A stretch of 9,401 nucleotides of DNA, taken from positions 1 to 9,401 of the forward strand of contig JAKQGS010000291.1 of NCBI GenBank assembly GCA_029556045.1. The letters are read 5' to 3'. The notes below the pieces were generated by a model. It was not told the DNA's origin. It made no database searches and was given only the letters and a program-made list of their open reading frames with translations. Below, piece after piece: positions 1 through 6,224 of the stretch. Position numbers and translations under genes: made by a program. The DNA comes from Pseudomonadota bacterium. Its GTDB lineage: Bacteria; Bdellovibrionota; Oligoflexia; Oligoflexales; Oligoflexaceae. Positions within the stretch are counted from its first letter, which is position 1, and each line of letters begins with the position of its first letter.

Positions 1-282
1 GATATCATCTTCAGCGGCGGTTCCCTGATCTCCATGTGCGATGCCGTTAAGGCAATGGGTGCCAAGGACGTTTATGCGACGGTCACCCATGGGGTTCTGA
101 CCAAGGGAGCCATGGAAAAAATTCAAAAGAGTGCCATCAAAGAACTGGTGATCACCGATTCGGTGGAATATCGCTTTGACCCTGTCGGCAGTAAGTTGAA
201 GGTTATCTCGGTGGCCCCGCTGTTTGCAGAGGCTATCCGCACCCTGCACGATTACCGCTCGCCGTCGGAGTTGTTTTCATAG
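1..282 (+). CDS. prs: Ribose-phosphate pyrophosphokinase, C-terminal fragment
   Basis: This is the last 93 codons of a PRPP synthase, the cytosolic enzyme that transfers pyrophosphate from ATP to ribose 5-phosphate for nucleotide, His and Trp synthesis. The gene is open at the left edge in frame 1 and ends with TAG at 280-282. The fragment opens in the PRPP/ribose-5-phosphate loop (DIIFSGGSL, nt 1-27). It continues with the family's conserved strand (AMGAKDVYATVTHGVL), then IKELVITDS, then LKVISVAPLFAEAIR, and ends in SPSELFS, close to the usual bacterial ending SVSSLF. The loop is atypical: where class I enzymes read DDxIDTAGT, Phe replaces the third Asp and Ser replaces the final Thr. The SGGSL layout is closer to the SGGTL of class II enzymes. 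Identity as a Prs-family protein is secure. Whether it is the main Prs or a divergent paralogue cannot be told without the N-terminus. Confidence 0.88.
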   Translation, partial: DIIFSGGSLISMCDAVKAMGAKDVYATVTHGVLTKGAMEKIQKSAIKELVITDSVEYRFDPVGSKLKVISVAPLFAEAIRTLHDYRSPSELFS

Positions 283-341
283 TAGGATCGCTATGGCTTT
301 CATTATAAATTGTGCCGACTTTAATTCTGGTAGATTCGTTT

Positions 342-2102
342 GTGACGACCTCAAAGCAAAATACAAAAGTACCACTCCCCCCCTTTCGTAAATTGCTGAT
401 TTTTGTCCGCCCGGAAATCATCAGACTTTCCTGGGGGACGTTTTTTTTAGCCCTCGGATCCGTCCTAATGCTGGTTTTTCCCCAAACCGTCCGCATGACC
501 ATCGACCAGGCTCTTGCCCATCATGACAGTTCCCTGATCGACCAAATGGGTTTTGTGATGCTGGTGGTTTTGATTCTGCAAGCGATTGCCTCGGCAGCCC
601 GCTATTACCTTTTTACATGGTCGGGAGAACGTATCGTCCGCAATATCCGGGTGAAGCTGATGGATGCCCTCTTACACCAGGAGATCGGCTATTTTGATGG
701 GCAAATGACCGGTGATTTGATGAGTCGCCTCACCGCGGATGCCACCGTCCTGCAAAACGCCCTCAGCGTGAATATTTCGATGATGTTACGAAATGCCGCA
801 GCGGCTATTGGCGGGTTAGGGCTTTTGTTTTATACGTCGAGTAAACTCACGTTTATTCTGGTAGCGATTTTACCCCCTGCAGCTCTTTTGACGGCAAGCT
901 TTGGGACGCGGGTACGGGGGATGTCAAAAGTCGTTCAGGAAGCCATTGGTGGCGCCAGCGCCGTGGCGGATGAAAGCCTCACCAATATTCGAACGGTTCG
1001 CTCCTTTGCCGCAGAAATGATTGAAGCAAAACGTTATGATACAGCCTTGGATATCGCGCTGGACAAAACAAAAGTCCGCATTACTGCCATCGCCCGCTTC
1101 ATGGGGGGAATTTCGCTGCTAGGGCTCAGTGCCATTGCCGTTGTCCTTTGGTATGGTGCACGTATGGTCATGGATCAACAGCTAACAGTAGGAACGTTGT
1201 CAGCCTACGTCTTATATACTTTGACGGTTGCCGTCTCTGTGGCGACTCTGGGTGGCTTATGGACCGATTTTATGGCGGCAACCGGCGCGGCATCCCGCAT
1301 CTTTCAAATTTTGGATCGTGAGGTGAGTCTTCCTTTTGGTCAGGGGCGCGAACTACCACAAATCCAGGGGAATCTTTCTCTTAAACATGTGCGATTTACT
1401 TACCCCCAGCGACCCGATGCACCTATATTTGATGACTTGAATTTAGAGATCGACAACGGTCACGTGGTGGCCATCGTCGGGCCATCGGGAAGCGGCAAGT
1501 CAACGATTGCCGCTTTGATTCAGCGTTTTTACGATCCTCTCAGTGGCAGCGTCACCCTGGATCAAGTGGATTTGCGGGAGTTATCGCAAGAGTGGCTGCG
1601 TCGGCAGATCGGTACCGTCTCTCAAGAGCCAGTACTGATGTCCACCTCGATACAGCAGAATATCGCCTACGGGCGCCCCGCTGCGAGTCTCAGTGAAATT
1701 GAGAACGCCGCTCGCATGGCAAATGCCATGGAATTTATACAGCGGTTTCCCGATGGCATGCACACCAAGGTTGGGGAGCGAGGGGTGCAACTTTCCGGTG
1801 GTCAAAAGCAACGGATCGCGATCGCCCGTGCCATGTTGAAGGATCCCCGCATTCTGATTCTGGATGAGGCCACCAGCGCCCTCGATGCCGAAAGCGAACA
1901 CTTGGTTGCAGAAGCTTTGCATCGGCTGATGCAAGGTCGTACCGTTCTGATCATTGCACACCGCCTTTCCACGGTGCGGACAGCAGATCGTGTGGTGGTT
2001 CTTGATAAAGGCCGCATTGTGCAGATGGGTTCGCACGAAGACCTCTTGGCGGATACGGCAGGTCCCTATTATAATCTCGTTCACAAACAAATGCTGACTT
2101 AA
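342..2102 (+). CDS. ABC exporter, fused membrane and ATPase domains (ABCB/MsbA-like)
   Basis: This is a half-transporter expected to work as a homodimer in the inner membrane, using ATP to export a lipid, drug or peptide. The substrate cannot be read from sequence. Numbering from GTG 342 (586 aa), six membrane spans lie near residues 31-47, 71-91, 150-166, 168-187, 256-273 and 287-306. The nucleotide-binding domain follows: A-loop Tyr354, Walker A GPSGSGKST 380-388 (Lys386), Q-loop Gln428, VGERG then LSGGQ 484-488, Walker B ILILDEA with Asp508 and catalytic Glu509, and switch His540. Every catalytic motif is intact and the length is normal. The start is uncertain. GTG 342 gives a natural N-terminus (MTTSKQNTKVP) with a weak GGTAG eight bases upstream. 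GTG 312 adds 10 residues but has no ribosome site. ATG 293 has the best site (AGGA, five bases away) but lies in another frame and stops at 391. The gene follows prs closely and may be co-transcribed. Confidence 0.93.
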   Translation: MTTSKQNTKVPLPPFRKLLIFVRPEIIRLSWGTFFLALGSVLMLVFPQTVRMTIDQALAHHDSSLIDQMGFVMLVVLILQAIASAARYYLFTWSGERIVRNIRVKLMDALLHQEIGYFDGQMTGDLMSRLTADATVLQNALSVNISMMLRNAAAAIGGLGLLFYTSSKLTFILVAILPPAALLTASFGTRVRGMSKVVQEAIGGASAVADESLTNIRTVRSFAAEMIEAKRYDTALDIALDKTKVRITAIARFMGGISLLGLSAIAVVLWYGARMVMDQQLTVGTLSAYVLYTLTVAVSVATLGGLWTDFMAATGAASRIFQILDREVSLPFGQGRELPQIQGNLSLKHVRFTYPQRPDAPIFDDLNLEIDNGHVVAIVGPSGSGKSTIAALIQRFYDPLSGSVTLDQVDLRELSQEWLRRQIGTVSQEPVLMSTSIQQNIAYGRPAASLSEIENAARMANAMEFIQRFPDGMHTKVGERGVQLSGGQKQRIAIARAMLKDPRILILDEATSALDAESEHLVAEALHRLMQGRTVLIIAHRLSTVRTADRVVVLDKGRIVQMGSHEDLLADTAGPYYNLVHKQMLT

Positions 2103-2109
2103 GTCAGCA
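2092..2109. other. Perfect 18-bp palindrome over the ABC exporter stop codon
   Basis: TGCTGACTTAAGTCAGCA reads identically on both strands and contains the TAA stop (2100-2102) at its centre. In RNA it can form a seven-pair stem (UGCUGAC/GUCAGCA) closed by UUAA. No T-tract follows, so it is not a standard intrinsic terminator. It may be a 3'-end stabilising hairpin, a factor-assisted terminator or a protein-binding site. The palindrome is certain; its role is not. Confidence 0.45.
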
Positions 2110-2172
2110 ACAGGAGATTAGATAACGGGTGGAGGTTGGAAGCTGGTGGAAAGTACCGCTGTCATAATAAAA

Positions 2173-2202
2173 TTGACTTTTCTGCCATTTATTTAATATA
2201 AA
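2173..2202 (+). promoter_or_regulatory. Sigma70-like promoter of the secreted-protein gene
   Basis: TTGACT (2173-2178) matches five of six bases of the -35 consensus, and TATAAA (2197-2202) matches five of six of the -10 consensus, with an 18-bp spacer. The site lies in the AT-rich gap between the exporter and the next gene. Transcription would begin near 2209, leaving a leader of about 47 bases before ATG 2256. It implies that the secreted-protein gene is transcribed independently of the exporter. Confidence 0.6.
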
Positions 2203-2255
2203 GCCGTGTCTTTTTATGGATTTTTAAATAAAACCAATAAATTCACGGACTTTTT

Positions 2256-3368
2256 ATGCTTTCCTCCATCCATGACACCTATTTTCCTCGTTTCTCTCGC
2301 GCATTGCACCCCGTTCTTTTATTAACGTTGGCACTTCTTTTTGGCTCACCACAGGCCCGCGCGGACATGATGATCGAAGGAGATCTGGCCAGTCAGCTAC
2401 CGAAGCTGGATTGCCCCGCTGAGCAACTTTTCTTTTTTCACCTGAAGCCCCTTGCAACCCAGCCGCCGCGCGCCAGCGTGAAGTTTCCAAACGACACCGA
2501 TGGACTGGGGACAATGACGGTTCCTGCCGCAGAACTTTCCCAGATCCGCCTTGATGTCTGTCTCACCACCGAAGAGCTGATCCTGGAACGGGTGATATAC
2601 CGCGAAAATGGCGCCATGTATTATGTCGCAGATCAAAAAACCACCATGATGATCCAGGGCCTGGACCAAGCCACCCAGGGGCAACCGGGGGATCTGCAGG
2701 TTACCGCCCCCTATAATTTTGGCTTTCCGGAAACCGCCACCGCCGCCATGCTCCTGGTTGGGGCCAAGCATGATGATCAGGAATTTGTGGCATTCACTCT
2801 GGCCTTCAAAAACGAGCAGGGGCTTTATCTTCCCCAGGATTCCACAGCCATCCTGGCGGGAACTCTGGAGATGGGGGACCCCTTTCAGGACGTCAAGTGC
2901 GGGTTTGGCACCTACACCACGACCGAGCGAGTGGTTGAAACTCTGACCGTCACCACGGAGTCCTGCATCGGTGGCGGCACATCCGGCACCACCGGCTTCA
3001 CCATTATCGGCATGACGGTGGTGGATACCCATAACGGAGTGGCCGAAGAATACCGCAACAAACCTTTTACGGTTTCCGGCAAAGATCTTGAGACTGCGCT
3101 GGAATACAAACAGAACCACCACAACGATTGCGACTATTTTATTTTTAAAACGCCCTTTGGCACCTACTCTGCTCTGGTGCCGGTGCAAACATCCCGGGAA
3201 GGCTGCAAAGTCAGCAATGACTTGCTGCCACAGCAGGACGAATCCACCATGAACCGCCTACTCCTGAAGGCCACCTATGGAAACGGGCATTCGTGGCAGG
3301 CACAGCTTCCGGAAGGAATTCGGCATTTTGCGTTTGGGGCATCCAATGAGGGCGGCATCGGACTGTGA
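2256..3368 (+). CDS. Secreted Cys-paired protein of unknown function
   Basis: I do not recognise this 370-residue protein. It has a clear Sec signal peptide: a basic n-region to Arg15, a hydrophobic core at 19-29 (PVLLLTLALLF), and an ARA|D cleavage site between residues 36 and 37. The mature chain of about 334 residues has no other membrane span and should be periplasmic or extracellular. It holds six cysteines, C53, C102, C215, C237, C292 and C317, an even number that fits three disulfides in an oxidising compartment. The motif FGTY occurs twice, at 217-220 and 301-304. Each copy is followed by a short beta-rich stretch rich in Val and Thr and then a Cys (C237, C317), suggesting a duplicated Cys-bracketed subdomain. 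A Gly/Thr-rich linker follows C237. ATG 2256 is chosen because it gives the intact signal peptide, although only a weak ribosome site (GGA at 2248-2250) precedes it. The gene has its own promoter and no obvious partner. Confidence 0.8.
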   Translation: MLSSIHDTYFPRFSRALHPVLLLTLALLFGSPQARADMMIEGDLASQLPKLDCPAEQLFFFHLKPLATQPPRASVKFPNDTDGLGTMTVPAAELSQIRLDVCLTTEELILERVIYRENGAMYYVADQKTTMMIQGLDQATQGQPGDLQVTAPYNFGFPETATAAMLLVGAKHDDQEFVAFTLAFKNEQGLYLPQDSTAILAGTLEMGDPFQDVKCGFGTYTTTERVVETLTVTTESCIGGGTSGTTGFTIIGMTVVDTHNGVAEEYRNKPFTVSGKDLETALEYKQNHHNDCDYFIFKTPFGTYSALVPVQTSREGCKVSNDLLPQQDESTMNRLLLKATYGNGHSWQAQLPEGIRHFAFGASNEGGIGL

Positions 3369-3567
3369 CAAATGAACAAGTAGCTGAAGTTCATCTATTC
3401 TCTCGCGTAGGTATAGAACATTGGCCACGGAAGTCTTGTGGCGACCTCAAGCATCCGTTACCCAATGGAAAACTGCCGCCAAACTGCAACACATGTAGCG
3501 TCATTGCCTCCCTTCCCGGCAATACACGCGACACCGCATTCTTTAATCTCGCAAAGAGTTATTGCAG

Positions 3568-3610
3568 AAATGGGTAATTAGGTTTGATAAATGGGTAATA
3601 AATGGGTAAT
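3568..3610. repeat. Three 11-bp direct repeats AAATGGGTAAT
   Basis: Exact copies lie at 3568-3578, 3589-3599 and 3600-3610. Start-to-start distances are 21 and 11 bp, close to two and one helical turns, so all three present the same DNA face. Copies two and three fill the spacer of the predicted Fic-gene promoter, and copy one sits just upstream of its -35. This geometry fits an operator array for a repressor that reads direct repeats. Each copy also contains ATG GGT AAT; copies one and three open tiny reading frames of three and four codons. No other exact copy was noticed in the window. Confidence 0.75.
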
Positions 3611-3612
3611 AT
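3584..3612 (+). promoter_or_regulatory. Predicted promoter of the Fic gene, leaderless geometry
   Basis: TTGATA (3584-3589, five of six to the -35 consensus) and TAATAT (3607-3612, four of six to the -10) are separated by exactly 17 bp. Only six bases lie between the -10 and ATG 3619, so the transcript would begin at or next to the start codon. This agrees with the absence of any Shine-Dalgarno before ATG 3619. The direct repeats overlap the site. The -10 match is modest. Confidence 0.4.
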
Positions 3613-3618
3613 GTAGTC

Positions 3619-4659
3619 ATGCAATCATTTCTCACCTCATTTTTATCGAATTACTCCTTACACCCCAGCACGGCATGGTCGTTATCCCTATGTACCGAGG
3701 CCCGGGGTATGCAAGAGTTATGGAAGAAAGCTCGCCCGGACACCCTGAGGAGACTGACAGAATCTGCCATCGTGCAAAGCGCAGAGTCATCCAATCGCAT
3801 CGAAGGTGTTGAGGTTTCAAAGGATCGTTTACGACCGCTTGTCCTGGGTCGGGCTAAGCCTCGTGATCGATCAGAAGAAGAAATCATCGGTTACAGAAAA
3901 GCTCTTTCATGGATTCACCGTGACTATGCAAGCATAGATATTAATTTTGAAACCATTAAAAAACTGCATAAACTCGCGCAGGACGGAATGATCTCTGATG
4001 CGGGGAAATGGAAAACCAAAGATAACGACATCATCGAGATACTTGCGAATGGCGAACGCCGAATTCGTTTCCACTGTCTGAGCGCGAAAGAAACTCCCAA
4101 AGCAATTGAACAGCTTTGTCTTGGCTATCATGATGTTGTCCAAAACAATATTCTTCCAGATTTGATTGCAATCTCCCATTTCGTTCTCGACTTTCTTTGC
4201 ATTCACCCATTTCGGGACGGAAACGGACGCGTATCCAGATTGCTAACGTTGCTTCTACTTTATAAACAATCCTATGAAGTCGGGAGATTCATCAGCCTCG
4301 AACGGATTATCGAAACATCAAAGGTTGACTACTATCATGCGCTCGCTCAATCGTCACAGGATTGGCATCACGCCGGACATTCTCTTATGTCTTGGGACAA
4401 TTATTTCCTCGGTGTCATTAAATCTGGATACCAAGAGCTAAAGGACAGGGTCGATCTCACTGCCACCGGAGACACGTTCAGTTCCCTGATCCAAGAAACG
4501 GCTCTATCTTTCGATGGATTGTTCTCAGTAGCCGACATTTGCAAGCTTCACCCTGATCTGAACAGAGAACTAGTGAAAAAAGTTCTTTTTTTCTTAAAAG
4601 CCGAAGGAAAGATTGTTCTGCAAGGAAAGGGCCGTGGCGCAAAGTGGAGGGTCAAGTAG
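3619..4659 (+). CDS. Class II Fic family AMP-transferase with C-terminal winged helix
   Basis: Fic enzymes transfer a nucleotide monophosphate, usually AMP from ATP, to hydroxyl side chains of target proteins. In this 346-residue protein the catalytic motif is complete: HPFRDGNGRVSR at 196-207, with His196 as base, Asp200 for the metal and Asn202/Arg204/Arg207 for the ATP phosphates. The N-terminal helix carries the inhibitory motif S-x-x-x-E-G within SSNRIEG (57-63), with Glu62 the residue that normally blocks ATP. This makes it a class II Fic that restrains itself without a separate antitoxin. The region after the Fic core (about 285-346) resembles a winged helix, as in stand-alone Fic proteins of this length. 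ATG 3619 is chosen because family members share the segment before ELWKK. ATG 3709 is a possible alternative start with GAGG eight bases upstream and would keep the inhibitory motif. The gene is visibly AT-richer than its neighbours and stands alone. The target is unknown. Confidence 0.93.
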   Translation: MQSFLTSFLSNYSLHPSTAWSLSLCTEARGMQELWKKARPDTLRRLTESAIVQSAESSNRIEGVEVSKDRLRPLVLGRAKPRDRSEEEIIGYRKALSWIHRDYASIDINFETIKKLHKLAQDGMISDAGKWKTKDNDIIEILANGERRIRFHCLSAKETPKAIEQLCLGYHDVVQNNILPDLIAISHFVLDFLCIHPFRDGNGRVSRLLTLLLLYKQSYEVGRFISLERIIETSKVDYYHALAQSSQDWHHAGHSLMSWDNYFLGVIKSGYQELKDRVDLTATGDTFSSLIQETALSFDGLFSVADICKLHPDLNRELVKKVLFFLKAEGKIVLQGKGRGAKWRVK

Positions 4660-4713
4660 GGCTGATGCTTGATTTTCTGTCAATTTACAAGAATTCCTGT
4701 CCTCGCGCGTAAC

Positions 4714-4742
4714 TTGACGGGATTTCACACCTGCTTTATCAT
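4714..4742 (+). promoter_or_regulatory. Sigma70-like promoter of the GNAT gene
   Basis: TTGACG (4714-4719) and TATCAT (4737-4742) each match five of six consensus bases, with an ideal 17-bp spacer. Transcription would start near 4749, about 33 bases before ATG 4782. A strong Shine-Dalgarno, GGAGGG (4769-4774), falls within that leader. The GNAT gene is therefore probably expressed independently of the Fic gene. Confidence 0.65.
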
Positions 4743-4781
4743 CGCCGCAGAAAGGTATCTACATCTACGGAGGGCCCATCT

Positions 4782-5342
4782 ATGGCGACCATTCCAACCT
4801 TTGAAACCAAGCGCCTGATACTGCGGGCTCCCACCATGGATGACGTCCCGGCCTATACCCGGAATTTTGTGGATTATGAGGTGATTCGAAACCTGTCGCA
4901 TATTGTGCCCTGGCCATACCCGGAAGGGGGTGTCGCGGAGCACCTCTCGCAGCGGGTGATCCCGGCCCAGGGCAACAACAAGTGGGTGTGGGGGTTGTTC
5001 CTTAAGGAAAACCCCCACGAACTGATCGGCGTCGTGGATCTCTGGCGCCCGGGACGCCCTGAGAACCGCGGCTTTTGGCTGGGACGGCGCTACTGGGGTC
5101 AAGGGCTTATGACGGAAGCGGTCACGGTGGTAATGGACTACGCCTTTGACCAGCTGGGTTTTGAGACCATGGCTTTTGCCAACGGCCTGGGGAATGTCGC
5201 ATCGCGCCGCGTCAAGGAAAAGACCGGCGCCCGTCTGATCGACCGTCGTCCCGGCCAGTATGTGGACCTCCAGCTGACCACCACGGAGGTCTGGGAGCTG
5301 ACCAAGGATGAATGGCATACCTTCAGGATTCTGAATAAATAG
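4782..5342 (+). CDS. GNAT family N-acetyltransferase (RimJ/RimL type)
   Basis: This is a cytosolic acetyl-CoA-dependent N-acetyltransferase of 186 residues, normal for the group that modifies ribosomal protein N-termini, other proteins or small amines. It opens with the characteristic first strand TFETKRLILRAPTMDDVPAY (6-25). The acetyl-CoA pyrophosphate loop is at 102-108 (RRYWGQG, fitting R/Q-x-x-G-x-G), followed by LMTEAV, the start of the binding helix. The next segment, FETMAFANGLGNVASRRVKEKTG, matches the motif B region in which an Asn and the SRRVxEKxG helix are conserved; the usual N-x-x-S reads N-V-A-S here. ATG 4782 is secure: GGAGGG lies seven to eight bases upstream and a strong promoter precedes it. 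Its substrate cannot be inferred, and nothing nearby suggests an antibiotic or toxin target. Confidence 0.9.
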   Translation: MATIPTFETKRLILRAPTMDDVPAYTRNFVDYEVIRNLSHIVPWPYPEGGVAEHLSQRVIPAQGNNKWVWGLFLKENPHELIGVVDLWRPGRPENRGFWLGRRYWGQGLMTEAVTVVMDYAFDQLGFETMAFANGLGNVASRRVKEKTGARLIDRRPGQYVDLQLTTTEVWELTKDEWHTFRILNK

Positions 5343-5447
5343 GTGCTGATATCCAGAATAGTCTTGACCCTATCACCCCTGATTGGTTAACACCCCTTCG
5401 ATACGAGTCCCCACCTTGAAAAAAGCGTGGATAAGCCTTGGGGTTAT

Positions 5448-6224
5448 ATGCCGTATACATATTCAAAAACGATCCTCTATTTTATCTGCGGCATTTTGGC
5501 TGCCTGTGGCCATCGAACGACCCCGCCCAGCGCACCGCAGCGAATTGTTGGGACGCCGGAATTGACCCCCGTTGCTTCTGATCTGAACAATATACCGCCT
5601 GAGTATCGTACCCTTGCAGCCGCAGTCGGACTTTTAAACGAGGGATGTACCGCCACTCATATTGGCGGTGGGATGATGGTCACGGCGGGGCATTGTTTTG
5701 CCTATCAGATGGGGCGTGAAAATTCGCGTTTCCTGGAGAGGAAATCGTGCCAGGGTATGCGGGGCATCGATACCCCTGTGCGTTGGGGCTATCGTACTCC
5801 TGCGCCGAACGGCTCCGAAATCGAGGTTTCAGAATCCAAGTGCCTGGAAATCATCGTGGCGGAATGGAACGCCTTCCGGGACTACGCCATCTTTACCGTC
5901 GATCGGGCTCCCGAGGCATTCGTGCCCCTGGACACCGGCGTGCATACGCCTCTGGGTCAGGACATCACCATATTCAGCCATCCGGATGCTACCCCACTGG
6001 CCTGGTCGCATGGCTGCCAGGTGAGCTCCGGCTCAAATCTCTCCGACATCAATCCGGAAACGCAGTTTACCCATAGCTGTGACACGGAGGCAGGATCCAG
6101 TGGCGCCGCGGTTGTGGACACTCTGAGCCTCAGCATCGTCGGCATCCACAACGGTGGGGACGGCAATGTCCGTGGTGAGACCTGGAACTATGCCACATAT
6201 TCCGACCAGATCCCTTTCCGTTAG
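5448..6224 (+). CDS. Trypsin-like serine protease lipoprotein
   Basis: This is a predicted endopeptidase of the trypsin-like (S1/V8) fold, anchored by lipid on the cell envelope. From ATG 5448 (258 aa) the N-terminus is a classical lipoprotein signal: Lys7, hydrophobic ILYFICGILAA, and lipobox LAAC with Cys20 to be lipidated. Residue +2 is Gly, so no inner-membrane retention signal is seen. A Pro-rich linker follows. The triad is visible: His82 in TAGHC, Asp145 in RDYAIF and Ser218 in GSSGAAV (the usual G-x-S-G). Cys residues beside the His and in the flanking strands suggest stabilising disulfides. GTG 5427 in the same frame would add seven residues; ATG 5448 gives the more typical short signal, although GGGG upstream is closely spaced (four bases). 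TTGACC (5364-5369) upstream lacks a credible -10. The gene runs head-on into the large surface-protein gene and their stop codons overlap. Processing of that neighbour is a possible but unproven role. Confidence 0.88.
   Translation: MPYTYSKTILYFICGILAACGHRTTPPSAPQRIVGTPELTPVASDLNNIPPEYRTLAAAVGLLNEGCTATHIGGGMMVTAGHCFAYQMGRENSRFLERKSCQGMRGIDTPVRWGYRTPAPNGSEIEVSESKCLEIIVAEWNAFRDYAIFTVDRAPEAFVPLDTGVHTPLGQDITIFSHPDATPLAWSHGCQVSSGSNLSDINPETQFTHSCDTEAGSSGAAVVDTLSLSIVGIHNGGDGNVRGETWNYATYSDQIPFR

Noticed and set aside
2397..3188. Long minus-strand frame (263 codons) opposite the secreted-protein gene
   Set aside because: The plus-strand frame has a signal peptide, paired cysteines and a promoter. The reverse frame shows low-complexity Gly/His/Val-rich sequence typical of an antisense shadow.
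3458..3464. TTACCCA, a reverse-complement match to part of the AAATGGGTAAT repeat
   Set aside because: Only seven bases match and it lies over 100 bp from the array; this is expected by chance.
3365..3577. 70-codon frame beginning with GTG that overlaps the stop of the secreted-protein gene (GTGA overlap)
   Set aside because: The overlap looks like translational coupling, but there is no ribosome site, no recognisable motif, and the composition of the peptide is irregular. It also ends inside the first direct repeat. I treat 3369-3567 as non-coding apart from this weak possibility.
3591..3812. 73-codon frame starting in the second direct repeat and overlapping the Fic gene
   Set aside because: It lies in another frame across conserved Fic sequence and has no family features; the Fic frame explains the region.
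4660..4713. Possible terminator after the Fic gene (CTTGATTTTCTGTCAA and ACAAG)
   Set aside because: The stem is only four or five A/T-rich pairs with no T-tract, too weak to call.
5374..5397. Two CACCCCT copies 17 bp apart upstream of the protease gene, with TTGACC nearby
   Set aside because: The repeat is short, and no credible -10 follows TTGACC at 16-18 bp, so I do not call a promoter or operator.
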